Assembly: GCA_019359045.1 (NCBI GenBank)
Contig: JAHHIA010000001.1
Coordinates: forward strand, 372,001 to 436,000
From: Scytolyngbya sp. HA4215-MV1
GTDB lineage: Bacteria; Cyanobacteriota; Cyanobacteriia; Leptolyngbyales; Leptolyngbyaceae
Direction of reading: 5' to 3'
DNA: 64,000 nucleotides
Position numbers and translations under genes: made by a program. Under the pieces are notes generated by a model, which did not search any database, had not been told where the DNA came from, and saw nothing but the letters and a program-made list of their open reading frames with translations. This document shows, piece after piece, positions 1-8,655 of this stretch (the stretch's first letter is position 1; every line of letters starts with the position of its first letter).

Positions 1-149
1 AATGAGTGCGTCCACGATTCTAAGGCAAGCTAAAGCCCCAGCCCTTTTGAAAGAGACCTTCCAACTTGTGGATATCCCTTAAAACGTCCTGATCCTAGAA
101 CACCCAGGTTAAGAAACGAAGAAACTGGCAGTCTCAACTCATAGACTCT

Positions 150-410
150 TCATTTTTCTTTGCTCTGTTTTTGGTGCATGACTTGTTTTAATGCAACCTG
201 ACGATTTTCCATGAAGCGGTTCCAGAAACCTGGAAGTATCCCATCCATAGTAGTGGCGATCGCCCAGACTTCCATTGCCATCAGATTGTAGAGGGACTGA
301 TCCGTTTGCTGAAACGATTCAAGCCATTGATCCGATTCCGTTGCAGGCGGCAACTTTGGTAAATGCGAGCGAGCGGGGGGTCGAGCGGAATGGAAGTTTG
401 GTTTGGGCAT
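150..410 (-). CDS. small hypothetical protein downstream of ffh
   Basis: An open frame of 86 codons from the ATG at 410. A TTG start 12 codons further out at 446 is also possible. The product is basic at both ends, has a proline-rich N-terminal part and a more conserved-looking middle (DQWLESFQQTDQSLYNLMA) that predicts helix. There is no signal peptide or membrane segment. I do not recognise the family. It lies on the same strand as ffh, 144 bases beyond the ffh stop, so it could share its transcript. The base composition resembles its neighbours and no overlapping frame is better. Confidence 0.5.
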   Translation of the reverse strand: MPKPNFHSARPPARSHLPKLPPATESDQWLESFQQTDQSLYNLMAMEVWAIATTMDGILPGFWNRFMENRQVALKQVMHQKQSKEK

Positions 411-554
411 GTTTCCAGCCAAGAACTTTCTCACTAGCGTTCCCAAAACATCAAATTACTAACACCCTGACTGATGAAAGATGACTGAGACAGCATCTGA
501 CTAGAAGCGGTTTCCCTGTCTCAAATTTCAAAACTCACTACCCTGAACCTATCT

Positions 555-2042
555 TTAAAGGCTGCCAAAGCCTTTCTTCTTTTTGTCCTTTTTCTTTTTC
601 TTCGGTACACCGCCGCCACCCGGATAGCCTCGCCAACCCGGTTGTGGGGCACGATTCCCTGCTGTAGGTGCACCACCACCAAAGAGACCGCCTCCCATAC
701 CCGGCATGCCCGGCATCCCAGGCATTCCCCCCATGCCGGGAAAGTTGCCTTGTCCCATTTGTTGCATCAGCGATCGCATCTTCTGAAAATCGCTAACAAG
801 CTTGCTGACATCAGTCTCAGCGTATCCGGCACCTTTTGCCACACGGCGGCGACGGCTGGGAGATCCTGCCAGCAAATCAGGATTTTTGCGTTCTTCCACA
901 GTCATCGAATTGATCATCGACTCAGCTCGTTTCAACTGCACTTCCCCCTGTCGCAGTTGTTCATCGCTGATTTTGCCCATACCAGGCAGCATTTTCATAA
1001 TGCCACCCAACGATCCCATGGTTTTGAGCAAACGAGTTTGTTTGAGAAAGTCGGTGAAGTCGAACTTGGCAGAAAGAATTTTCTCCTGCATCTTTTCGGC
1101 TTCTGCCATGTCTACTTCTTCGCGAGCTTTTTCGACCAGGGTGAGCACATCACCCATGCCTAAAATGCGAGAAGCCATGCGATCGGGGTAGAAAGGTTGT
1201 AGTGCATCGACCTTTTCACCCACGCCAACAAATTTGATCGGCTGTCCCGAAATCTGCCGCACGGAGAGGGCTGCTCCACCGCGCGTATCACCATCCATTT
1301 TGGTGAGAATGGCTCCGGTGATACCGATCTGATCGTGAAATGTGCGAGTTAGGTTGGCGGCTTCTTGCCCGGTCATGGCATCTACGACCAGGAGCACTTC
1401 ATGAGGCTGCACAGTTTCTTTGATTTGGGCAAGCTCTGCCATCATGTCTTCGTCGATTTGCAACCGTCCGGCGGTGTCAATGATGACGGTATCGATGCCA
1501 TCGGCTTTAGCTTTTTCGACTCCCTGTCGGGCAATTTCTACGGGATTGGCATCTTTGCCCAGGTCAAATACTGGGACATTGATTTGTTTACCCAGGGTCA
1601 CGAGTTGGTCGATCGCAGCGGGACGGTACACATCAGTGGCGACCAGCAAGGTACTGCGCTCCAGTTTGCGGAGATGGAGTGCCAGTTTGGCTGTCGCGGT
1701 GGTTTTCCCAGTTCCTTGCAATCCTGCCATTAGGACGATCGTCGGCTTTTGTTCGACATCTGCCAGGGGCACATTGGTGTCCCCCATGATCCGCAGCAGT
1801 TCATTGTAGACAATCTCAATAAATTGCTGATCGGGACGTACCCCAGCAACGACTTCAGCTCCTTGAGCATTGGTCTCAACCTCTGCTACAAAGTCTTTGA
1901 CGACCTGGAAATTGACATCCGCATCCAGGAGAGCACGCCGCACTTCGCGTACTGCTTCTTTGATATTGGATTCAGAGATCTTATCCTGCCCTCGTAGTTT
2001 TTTCCAGGCAGATTCCAGACGTTCAGAGAGGGTATCAAACAT
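555..2042 (-). CDS. ffh: signal recognition particle protein Ffh (SRP54)
   Basis: A full-length 495-residue SRP54 GTPase. It binds 4.5S RNA and signal peptides and delivers ribosomes making membrane or secreted proteins to FtsY. The N domain (MFDTLSERLESAWKKLRG) is followed by the G domain with P-loop GLQGTGKTT at about residue 107, the DTAGRLQ motif at about 190, and TKMDGDTRGG at about 248. The M domain is methionine-rich and ends in a low-complexity stretch of GMPGMPGMPG repeats and a lysine run before the terminal GFGSL, a tail common in cyanobacteria. The ATG at 2042 starts the canonical N terminus. This is a housekeeping gene bordering the nif island. Confidence 0.97.
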   Translation of the reverse strand: MFDTLSERLESAWKKLRGQDKISESNIKEAVREVRRALLDADVNFQVVKDFVAEVETNAQGAEVVAGVRPDQQFIEIVYNELLRIMGDTNVPLADVEQKPTIVLMAGLQGTGKTTATAKLALHLRKLERSTLLVATDVYRPAAIDQLVTLGKQINVPVFDLGKDANPVEIARQGVEKAKADGIDTVIIDTAGRLQIDEDMMAELAQIKETVQPHEVLLVVDAMTGQEAANLTRTFHDQIGITGAILTKMDGDTRGGAALSVRQISGQPIKFVGVGEKVDALQPFYPDRMASRILGMGDVLTLVEKAREEVDMAEAEKMQEKILSAKFDFTDFLKQTRLLKTMGSLGGIMKMLPGMGKISDEQLRQGEVQLKRAESMINSMTVEERKNPDLLAGSPSRRRRVAKGAGYAETDVSKLVSDFQKMRSLMQQMGQGNFPGMGGMPGMPGMPGMGGGLFGGGAPTAGNRAPQPGWRGYPGGGGVPKKKKKDKKKKGFGSL

Positions 2043-2393
2043 AAATTCAGAGTTCGCAGAGCGATCGCACTAGCTTAATGAAAAAGTAAATAATCGACGT
2101 TACTCACTATTTAACAGATTAACGCCTTTGCTTGTAAGATTTTGGATTTTGAATTTTGGATTCTAGATTTTAAAGGAGACTTTTGCCAGGTAAAAATATC
2201 AGGAGTTTCGAGCTCAGCGACAACCAGTCTCCCTCTTGCCAGGTTGTTGCGACTTATATTTTCCTGAATATCCTGCGTTTTCCGGTGTGGTGAATTTCGC
2301 GGGAAGGTAGGACATCTGCAACTCTTGATTGAGCAGGTGTCTCGTCGTCCAGCCAGTTAGAGCTGACTCATTCCATCCTTGCTGTAGGAACCC
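2043..2393. other. spacer between ffh and cnfR
   Basis: 351 bases without a recognisable gene. It holds the ffh promoter side and the end of the cnfR transcript. Around 2130-2175 there are loose repeats of the type TTTTGGATTTTGAATTTTGG, a short-tandem-repeat style seen in other spacers of this window. No convincing terminator hairpin was found for cnfR. Confidence 0.6.
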
Positions 2394-4031
2394 TTAAGGG
2401 ATACTGAGAATTTTTCGTAATATCGTTTGGTCAGCCGGTTTAACTTGAAACCGACCATTTTCAACATCACGAATCCAACTTTGACTCTTCCCTATCTTTT
2501 CGGCAAGGACTCTCTGACTTATCCCCAGATGCTTTCTGGCCGCAACAATTTGTTCAGAAGATAGCGTAATCGATGATACTGTTTTTGCTGATTTATGGGT
2601 TGCCCCTCGTTTTGAACCGTAGCGGGATTTCGATTTTCCCTTTTCGTTACCGATCGGTTTCTGATTCCAGTCGGAAGGGAGCTTGAACTGTAGAATTCGG
2701 GCGTTCATGAGTCGGTTCCATTTCCCCCGAGGCGCTGCATCCGTTAGCCGGATGTGGTTGCTACCATCATTCATCCAGAACTCTAAGGCATCATCAGCAT
2801 CGTCTGGCAGGTCAGTCAGTTTTGCCCATAAAGGTTGAATTTCTAAAGGGTAAGTGACTGGATCAAACACAGCGCTTAGCCCATAGTGATTTAGCACTTC
2901 GAGATCATTTTCAAAGGCTCGCAGGAGACGCTTGCGTTCTTTACGGTTTGCATCACAACGATTGATTTTCTCGTCTCCATAGGCTACGCGCATTAAAGTG
3001 GGTACAGTAATTCGCTGCTCCGCACCCACTTTGCTTTTAAAGAGTAACCAAAGCATCATGCGGGCAGCACCTTCATGTTGTTGCCAGATGCTCATTACGG
3101 CATTGATCAACGATTTTGGTAATGTGCCGTATTGATAAAAAGCAGAATAGTCTCTACAGCCCTGCTTGTTCAAAAAATATTTTGCCCAGATCCCGGCTTT
3201 GATTCTGAAGGTAAGGCCCACGAGATGTCTGCAGCCAGCATCATCTTCCTGTAAATGATGTTGAATGTCGAGGAGTTGCCATAAGGGACTTTTGGCAATA
3301 GAAAATCTTTTAATTTTGCCCTGTTGCGCCCACTCCACTTCTAGATTAAAAGCACAGGCTTGTTGTACCCATTCGCGAATCAGAATTAGTTTGGCAGCTT
3401 TGTTGAGGTCTCTGCGTTTTTCTAAGGCAAGATACTGTTCGATTTGACGATCGTTAATGATGAATTCTTGTTCCCAAGGGCGTTCCAAAGCAACGACATG
3501 CGCAGCATAAATCAAATGGAGGCAGGCTGCCCGAATATCCATAGTCTCCATCATATCTAGCTCAGACATCGGTGCACCAACGCTGGTTGAGCTAGACGGA
3601 CGCGCGTCGGCTGTCCCGTTCAGCCAAAACTTAATCGAACCGCGCCCCTGCTTAACTAGCCGTTCGTAGTAGAGCTGTCCGTTGGTATCTGTTTTCCAGG
3701 CTAAAGATTGGCGCTGTGCCAGAATATTGCAGCCTTCCCAAATGACGATCGCGGAAGCAAAAGGATTCGTTTTGCCATCCAAAAACAGATCAGGGCTGGT
3801 TGCAATTCTGTCATCTTCTTTCCATCGACCTTTTTTAGACTGTAGGGGGACGGGGGGCGTCTCAATGGGGCAATGAACGACACATTGAGGTGCATCATAA
3901 AATCCCTCACAGTTGTTACACAGTTCTGGGTCAATCCAATAATCCTGACCTTCGCGTTTGACAGCACCCGTTGGACATTCGGGCATACAACTACTGCATT
4001 GAATACATCGATTGGTAATCGTGTAAGGCAT
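2394..4031 (-). CDS. cnfR: CnfR/PatB-type nif transcription activator (ferredoxin domain plus helix-turn-helix)
   Basis: A 545-residue protein from the ATG at 4031, where the ferredoxin domain begins. An in-frame start at 4118 would add 29 residues that look non-coding. The N terminus has two [4Fe-4S]-type cysteine clusters (CIQCSSCMPECPTGAV at about 9-24, then CNNCEGFYDAPQCVVHCP). The middle is a long region of unknown fold, and the last 60 residues are a lambda-repressor-like helix-turn-helix (AARKHLGISQRVLAEKIGKS). This layout defines CnfR, also called PatB. In Leptolyngbya boryana CnfR switches on nif transcription under low oxygen and nitrogen starvation, and the Fe-S domain is thought to sense oxygen. 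It lies on the same strand as the main nif block but about 2.6 kb beyond its end. Its likely targets here are the nifB and nifP promoters. Confidence 0.93.
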   Translation of the reverse strand: MPYTITNRCIQCSSCMPECPTGAVKREGQDYWIDPELCNNCEGFYDAPQCVVHCPIETPPVPLQSKKGRWKEDDRIATSPDLFLDGKTNPFASAIVIWEGCNILAQRQSLAWKTDTNGQLYYERLVKQGRGSIKFWLNGTADARPSSSTSVGAPMSELDMMETMDIRAACLHLIYAAHVVALERPWEQEFIINDRQIEQYLALEKRRDLNKAAKLILIREWVQQACAFNLEVEWAQQGKIKRFSIAKSPLWQLLDIQHHLQEDDAGCRHLVGLTFRIKAGIWAKYFLNKQGCRDYSAFYQYGTLPKSLINAVMSIWQQHEGAARMMLWLLFKSKVGAEQRITVPTLMRVAYGDEKINRCDANRKERKRLLRAFENDLEVLNHYGLSAVFDPVTYPLEIQPLWAKLTDLPDDADDALEFWMNDGSNHIRLTDAAPRGKWNRLMNARILQFKLPSDWNQKPIGNEKGKSKSRYGSKRGATHKSAKTVSSITLSSEQIVAARKHLGISQRVLAEKIGKSQSWIRDVENGRFQVKPADQTILRKILSIP

Positions 4032-4202
4032 AGCGTTAGAGAGAGATTGAAGTGTGAGGTACCGAACTAAAGTGCGATGCCGATTAACAATGTTGAATGC
4101 GTCGATCACGCTCCACATGCAAGAGGGGGTTAGCTGCGATGTTGAGCACCCAGAGTTCCCCTACAGTCCCTCTTTTTAAGGCTACCGTATACACACAAGG
4201 GC

Positions 4203-4222
4203 TGCGTCTATATGCGTCTATA
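4203..4222. repeat. tandem 10-base direct repeat
   Basis: Two exact adjacent copies of TGCGTCTATA, about 170 bases upstream of the cnfR start. Ten-base spacing would place both on the same DNA face, but no function is known. Confidence 0.7.
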
Positions 4223-4232
4223 GCTAAGCATT

Positions 4233-4345
4233 AAAGATCCCCTTAAATCCCCCTTAGAAAGGGGGACTTCCGATCTGGTTCCCTCCTTTTTCTACGCCTT
4301 TGGCGCACCCCCACAGGGGTTTAGGAGAGTCAGGGAGGATTACAA
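4233..4345. repeat. imperfect inverted repeat of cyanobacterial intergenic type
   Basis: Runs of ATCCCCTTAAATCCCCC and AGAAAGGGGGACTTCC pair with each other, and the segment closes with GGTTTAGGAGAGTCAGGGAGG. Similar CCCCTT...AAGGGGG segments are widespread between cyanobacterial genes as small non-coding mobile or palindromic elements. The assignment rests on resemblance only. Confidence 0.45.
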
Positions 4346-5178
4346 CCCGACCTAAGCTCGATCAGAAGACTTGTGTCTACACCGTAGCTTTTTAAGAGGA
4401 GAATCAGTCTCAAAGTAACCCTTTTTTTCTAGCGCAGTGGTGTATCAGTACAAGGATTTAGGGAGATTATCTCTGTTGCTACTTGCGAAAGAACCTTCAA
4501 AACATCCTCCAATAAAAACGCACGCATACTGTGTACTAAAAGCATGAATGATGATTCACTCTCATCCAGTTTGATTGTTTATACTTTTAATCAAGATCTT
4601 GATATGTATTTGTTCCTACCAAGCAATTCAATGTTTATTTAATATTTTTAAGAAAAATGATTGATCAATGATTTTTTGAGCGATTGTTCAATGTGATCAA
4701 ATCATCACGAGTTTGATTGGCAATCTGTAAAAATAAGCACAGTTTGATCGCTGGCTGAGGGTTTGTGTGCTGAGATCGCGAATTTTTTCTCATATCGTTG
4801 GCGAGTAGAATTACAAGATTTTGAAGGGATGCGAATTCAAGAAATTCTGCCTTTCTTAACCCAATTCAAATATTTTGCAGAAAAACTTATAAATCCTACC
4901 CTAAAGATGCGTGCATAATAAGTTAAGCAGCTTGAATGAATTGTCAGAAGCGATTTTGGGGCTGTCCTTTGAGCAGGGGATAAAACCCTCTCCATCTCCA
5001 AAAATATCTTCTATGGAAGCCAGATATCTTTCTTTGGATATGGCTAGGCTGGTATCCAAAGAGTGGTACTTTGAGTCGCCAACGCTACAAAGATTTAAAT
5101 CCTTAAAATGCCCTCTTAGATAAAAAGGTCATTGCATTTTGCCTTTGTAAGATATGAAGTTGCTTGCAATGAATTGCC

Positions 5179-5529
5179 ATGATTACGGAAGAAGAACTGA
5201 CGAAGGAGTTTATCGCGATCGTTGATCGCTATTATCCAAAAACTGGAGAACTCTTGCGCCATTGCTATGTCAAAATCATCACGATGCATTGGGGTAAACC
5301 ACCTCGAAGGGTTCGGTACATCGGAATTTATTGTCCCGAAACGTTGGTATCATCCATCAAGGCGGATCTGGATGTGCTGTGGGATATTGCAGAGAATATG
5401 GGGTTGGTACAGGTGATTTGTCGAGATGCAAATCGATTATTGCGCGATCCATTATCGAAACTCAAACAGTCTGATCCGCGCTTCTGGCTTGAGTTGCACT
5501 GGCTGATGCGTGATGACGCAATGAGGTAG
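5179..5529 (+). CDS. hypothetical protein, 116 residues
   Basis: An ATG-started frame with even codon use. The product has no membrane segment or signal peptide. It contains a strand-rich middle (YVKIITMHWGKPPRRVRYIG) followed by a helical part (LDVLWDIAENMGLVQVICRD). I do not recognise the family. There is no clear Shine-Dalgarno sequence before the ATG. It is isolated on the plus strand between cnfR and a methyltransferase gene, so it may be an accessory gene carried with the nif island or a chance frame. Confidence 0.45.
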   Translation: MITEEELTKEFIAIVDRYYPKTGELLRHCYVKIITMHWGKPPRRVRYIGIYCPETLVSSIKADLDVLWDIAENMGLVQVICRDANRLLRDPLSKLKQSDPRFWLELHWLMRDDAMR

Positions 5530-5641
5530 AGAGTCTGTTTAAAGGCTCCCCATACTGTACGACAACTTAGAAGACCCCATCTGCAAGCCAGTAGGGTCGT
5601 CCATTTGGGTATCCGATTTTTAGCATTCACAAGCACATCTT

Positions 5642-6283
5642 TCAACCGGGCGCTGCTTGCTTTTGAGCCACGATATGAAAAATATGCCAATGCTTCTCTT
5701 CTCCCAATGCGGTGACACCTGGATGATCTTCTTCGTATAGATATTCAATCTTAAAAGGTTGGAGGAGTTGCTTAATTTGCTTCCGGGTTTGAAAAGTCAT
5801 GTTGGAGTAGATTGTCCAGGAATCGCGATCGCCAAACAACTGCCCACAAAACCGCCCCCCCACTTTTAATGAAGAGACGAGGGTATACCACAGAGTCGGA
5901 AAATTTTCAGGGGGGCAAAACGGTAAACAAAAGCTGGCATTGATGAGGTCTACCGAGGCTGGCAATATAAGGGATTCAAACCGAGCAATTTGCGTGGTGA
6001 GTTGCTCCAAGTTTACATCTGAACGCTGTTGTAGATGCTCGATCGCGGTTGCCTCTCCATCAATGGCTAAGACTTGCCAGCCTTGGCGCAATAATTCCAC
6101 TGTATCGCGCCCATCGCCACAGCCGAGATCAACGGCAAATCCTGGTGCGATCGAGGCATCTGTAAATCGGTCTAATGTTTGCAGTAGGGTCTCACGGGGT
6201 GGACGACCCTTAACCGCAGCATAATAGGTAGACCAATCTCGCACCAAAGGAGCATTTGTTTGTTCACTCACGATTTGTGCCAT
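5642..6283 (-). CDS. class I SAM-dependent methyltransferase
   Basis: 213 residues with a Rossmann methyltransferase fold. Motif I is VDLGCGDGRDT at about residue 50, the acidic residue after strand 2 lies in VLAIDGEA, and the later strands sit around DLINASFCLPF, which resembles motif IV. The C-terminal EEDHPGVTALGEEKHWHIF resembles the end of tellurite-resistance TehB-like and ubiquinone-type small methyltransferases. The substrate cannot be read from sequence. It lies on the cnfR strand between cnfR and the nif block. A single copy of the TGAGTAC motif found in the nifB-nifP control region lies about 65 bases upstream of its start (6348-6354). Confidence 0.8.
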   Translation of the reverse strand: MAQIVSEQTNAPLVRDWSTYYAAVKGRPPRETLLQTLDRFTDASIAPGFAVDLGCGDGRDTVELLRQGWQVLAIDGEATAIEHLQQRSDVNLEQLTTQIARFESLILPASVDLINASFCLPFCPPENFPTLWYTLVSSLKVGGRFCGQLFGDRDSWTIYSNMTFQTRKQIKQLLQPFKIEYLYEEDHPGVTALGEEKHWHIFHIVAQKQAAPG

Positions 6284-6665
6284 TAACGCGCTTAAACTGA
6301 GGGTTTGGAGCGGGCGACTGTAGCATAAAAATTAGTTTTTTGAACCAGTACTCACGAGATTACACAAACTCATGCATTCAGGAAGAACAAGTTTAGAAAC
6401 CATGCTCTTGAAGCAGTAGAGAGCTTTGGGAGCATGGTCTTCCCATCTTTAAGCTTTTTCTGGTAGAAAAGCACTGCTTCTGATGGATTTTGTGTTGGAG
6501 CTGTTAAACCCTGTAGGGGCGCGGCATTTGGACAAAGATTTTCAGGCTAAGCAAGGATTTCGCACCCAATGTCGCGCCCCTACGCCGGATCAACACAAAT
6601 TGAGTTAGAACCAGGAAAAGCACGGTCACAATCTCAATCAAATTGCAATTGTGACTATGGTTATT
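6284..6665. other. spacer between methyltransferase and CBS-CP12 genes
   Basis: 382 bases without a gene. It contains one GTACTCA motif at 6348-6354, a GC-rich inverted repeat at 6513-6583, and a short AT-rich hairpin (GTCACAAT at 6625-6632 with ATTGTGAC at 6648-6655) just beyond the CBS-CP12 stop codon, which may help end the nif-side transcripts. Confidence 0.6.
6513..6583. repeat. GC-rich inverted repeat with 16-base arms
   Basis: GTAGGGGCGCGGCATT at 6513-6528 pairs with AATGTCGCGCCCCTAC at 6568-6583 with one mismatch, enclosing 39 bases. GTAGGGGCGC...GCGCCCCTAC palindromes are common dispersed repeats in cyanobacterial intergenic DNA. It could act as a terminator or be a small non-autonomous element. 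Confidence 0.65.
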
Positions 6666-7271
6666 TTAGGTGAGAGCAGGTTCCCCTGCTTGGGGGGCTT
6701 CACCAAACGCTTCCTGCGCCGTTTTGGCAGGAGACTCTCCCCGATAGAATGCCAATTCAGCTTCCAGCTCATTGACAGCCTCCCAGGCATTGGCAGCCGA
6801 TTCTGAGTCTGTGCCCTCTGCCACAACGATGGCATGAGCATTGGCGATCGCACTCTGCAATGCTCTTTCTAAAAGCGGCACCTTCGGATTAATCAGAAAA
6901 TCCCCTTTGGTCAGTAGGTCAGTCACCGTAATGATACCGAGCAAGTCTCCCTGAATAACAGGCGCACGATCGATACGTGTTTGAGCGAACAGCCGAGCGA
7001 CATACTCAATACCCAGATCTGGATTAACCACAACACAGGGTTTGGTCATGATTTCATAAACACGAACTTGCTTGGGATCTTTGCCGAAAGCAATCACTTT
7101 GTAGGCAATATCCGTATCAGTGACGATCCCATAAGCGTCTTCATCATGACGGAGATCGACAATCAGGGAATGAACTCCTCTCAGCTTCATTAACTTCACT
7201 GCATCTGCGACCGTTGCTGAACCGCGAATAGTCGCTACATCTGGAGTCATGATGTCAATTGCTTTTGTCAT
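6666..7271 (-). CDS. CBS-domain pair fused to a CP12-like domain
   Basis: 201 residues. Residues 1-125 form two CBS motifs (DIMTPDVATIRGSATVADAV and YEIMTKPCVVV...DLLGIITVTDLL), an adenine-nucleotide sensing module. Residues about 135-175 resemble the CP12 core (AIANAHAIVVAEGTDSESA...AWEAVNELEAELAF). CP12 normally ties GAPDH and phosphoribulokinase together in the Calvin cycle. CBS-CP12 fusions are known in cyanobacteria. This CP12 part has no cysteine pair, so thiol-switch control seems unlikely. A good AAGGAG lies upstream of the ATG. It is the last gene on the nif strand before a large spacer, suggesting it couples energy state or carbon metabolism to nitrogen fixation (inference). Confidence 0.88.
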   Translation of the reverse strand: MTKAIDIMTPDVATIRGSATVADAVKLMKLRGVHSLIVDLRHDEDAYGIVTDTDIAYKVIAFGKDPKQVRVYEIMTKPCVVVNPDLGIEYVARLFAQTRIDRAPVIQGDLLGIITVTDLLTKGDFLINPKVPLLERALQSAIANAHAIVVAEGTDSESAANAWEAVNELEAELAFYRGESPAKTAQEAFGEAPQAGEPALT

Positions 7272-7519
7272 TTTAAGTTTTCTCCTTAATTGAAGCGGTG
7301 GAAAACGGGTTGCGTTGCTGACCGATTCGGATCAATCGAAGGTTTGATGATCCGGTAGATTGCATCTCTGCTGTCAGTAAATGCTCATCGATCCAAAAAG
7401 AGGGGGTTAGGAAATCTGAGAGAGCAATCCTCGTTGGATGACGGAAAAAAGTTTGTAGAGACTTTTTTCACAAAGTTGATTCATTTCACAAACGATTGTA
7501 GATTGCTCATAGAGCGGAC

Positions 7520-7816
7520 TTAGGCTAATGCCAGCGCTGCATGGGTATAGCAGTTTTTAGGACAAACTCTGCTACATGCCTGACACCCGATGCAGTGATC
7601 TGGATTTGCGATCGTCATTACCTTACGCTCAATTTCTTCATCTTCTTCGTTGTCTACAAACTCACCCGCATCATTTAATGCCCTGAGCTGTAGAATATCT
7701 CGACCACAGGCTTTGAAGCATCTGCCGCAGCCGATACATTTTGCTTGATTAATTGCTTGGACGAACAGAGGCGTCCAGACTTGCTTCCCAAAAGTTAACC
7801 CAGTCAACGTTGCCAT
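7520..7816 (-). CDS. fdxB: nif-associated 2[4Fe-4S] ferredoxin FdxB
   Basis: 98 residues from the ATG at 7816, which follows GGGAGAG at good spacing. An upstream in-frame ATG at 7945 would read through a palindromic element and is rejected. Two cluster motifs are visible: [16 protein letters not shown] and [16 protein letters not shown]. The N terminus ([19 protein letters not shown]) matches ferredoxin III of nif clusters. It is likely an electron carrier in nitrogenase reduction or cofactor assembly. No ferredoxin gene lies between nifB and nifS here, where cyanobacteria usually have fdxN, so this protein may also serve NifB. Confidence 0.9.
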   Translation of the reverse strand: MATLTGLTFGKQVWTPLFVQAINQAKCIGCGRCFKACGRDILQLRALNDAGEFVDNEEDEEIERKVMTIANPDHCIGCQACSRVCPKNCYTHAALALA

Positions 7817-7866
7817 GATCAATCTCTCCCGATTGCAGAATTGAGATGTTGATAGAGATGCAAACC

Positions 7867-7951
7867 GAGGCGTTGCTGAAAAGTAGGATGATTTGGAACG
7901 AAGTTTCAAATCATTCAGCATCATTTTCATCCCGTTGTTGAGCAACGCCCA
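7867..7951. repeat. nested palindromic intergenic element, copy A
   Basis: Outer arms GGCGTTGCT (from 7870) and AGCAACGCC (to about 7949) enclose an inner hairpin, GATGATTTG...CAAATCATTC. The inner loop GAACGAAGTTTC is the reverse complement of GAAACTTCGTTC in the element at 15653-15725. It lies directly upstream of fdxB, where it may affect the leader RNA. Confidence 0.6.
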
Positions 7952-8110
7952 AACCGAAGCCGTTAGGTGGGATGGTCATTTGTAGCTGTGAATACAATCT
8001 ATGGGAACTGATTCAAGCAAACTCTATTCTGATGGCAGGTGATTTCAATTCTTCTGCCCGAATTAATTTGCTAAAATCATTGAAATGTTTGTGTGAATGA
8101 GGAGTTCAGA

Positions 8111-8320
8111 ATGAAAGTTAGTGCCCGCAATGCACTCAAGGGAACCGTTAAAGCGATCGTACCTGGAACAGTCAATACAGAAGTTACGGTGGAAGTTGCG
8201 CCTGGTGTTGAAGTCGTTTCCATCATTACCAAAGCTTCAGCGGACAGTCTGGGTTTGGCGGAAAACAAAGAAGTCTATGCCGTTATCAAAGCCTCAGATG
8301 TCATGATTGCAGTGGATTAA
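8111..8320 (+). CDS. single Mop-domain molybdate-binding protein
   Basis: 69 residues from the ATG at 8111, which has GAGGAG about 8 bases upstream. An ATG at 8093 would place the ribosome site inside the gene. The protein is one Mop domain: MKVSARNALKGTVKAIVPG, then TEVTVEVAPGVEVVSIIT and SADSLGLAENKEVYAVIKA. Such 7-kDa proteins (molbindins) form hexamers that store molybdate or tungstate, fitting a role in supplying Mo to FeMo-cofactor. It is the only plus-strand gene inside the left nif block, so it has its own promoter. It ends 15 bases from the convergent feoA-like gene. Confidence 0.93.
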   Translation: MKVSARNALKGTVKAIVPGTVNTEVTVEVAPGVEVVSIITKASADSLGLAENKEVYAVIKASDVMIAVD

Positions 8321-8329
8321 TCAATCGAT

Positions 8330-8354
8330 GGTTGATCAACACGATTGATCAACC
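8330..8354. terminator. hairpin between convergent mop and feoA-like genes
   Basis: GGTTGATCAA at 8330-8339 pairs perfectly with TTGATCAACC at 8345-8354 around a 5-base loop. It sits between the two convergent stop codons and overlaps the last codons of the feoA-like gene. No long T run follows, so efficiency is uncertain. Confidence 0.5.
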
Positions 8355-8596
8355 ACTCGAACATAAACCGCACTGAGTAAATCCTCGTTTAAAGCAATAC
8401 GATCGCCATCAATCCAAACAATGTAACGGGGAAATCGTTGCTCTAATGTAATATGACTGCCCAGAGTTACTCCAATAGTGGTTAGTTTTTGCTGAATGGA
8501 ATCGCTCGATTGACTTAGCCTGACGACAACCCCTCGTTCCCCAGTTCTCATCAGTTTGAGCGGAGAAAGTAAGGTGGTGAATTTTTGCGTAAACAT
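8336..8596 (-). CDS. feoA: FeoA-like SH3-fold protein of the nif cluster
   Basis: 86 residues from the ATG at 8596. The longer frame starting at 8719 overlaps fdxH and lacks homology at its N terminus. The FeoA domain is visible: LKLMRTGERGVVVRLSQSS, then QKLTTIGVTLGSHITLEQRFP and IDGDRIALNEDLLSAVYVRV. FeoA proteins bind FeoB and modulate ferrous iron uptake. Stand-alone copies in nif operons may support the large iron demand of nitrogenase (inference, no feoB here). It follows fdxH by 59 bases on the same strand. Confidence 0.85.
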   Translation of the reverse strand: MFTQKFTTLLSPLKLMRTGERGVVVRLSQSSDSIQQKLTTIGVTLGSHITLEQRFPRYIVWIDGDRIALNEDLLSAVYVRVVDQSC

Positions 8597-8655
8597 CGCT
8601 GGAGATAATTGGAGAATAGAAGGGAGTGAAGAATAGAAAGGGTGTGAGTTCGAGT

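Larger units (their letters stand above)
4032..5178. other. long spacer upstream of cnfR
   Basis: 1,147 bases with no gene I can support. It holds the cnfR promoter region, a tandem 10-base repeat TGCGTCTATA at 4203-4222, a CCCCTT/AAGGGG-rich repeat at 4233-4345, and an AT-rich stretch around 4600-4750 with several TTGATC/GATCAA half-sites. A 70-codon frame with a GTG start at 4911-5123 has no supporting ribosome site or recognisable product. Confidence 0.6.

Noticed and set aside
4911-5123. 70-codon plus-strand frame upstream of the 116-residue hypothetical gene
   Set aside because: GTG start without a ribosome site, no recognisable product, and the surrounding DNA is repeat-rich spacer.
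5328-5690. minus-strand 120-codon frame opposite the 116-residue hypothetical gene
   Set aside because: Overlaps two better frames and has a shadow-like composition.
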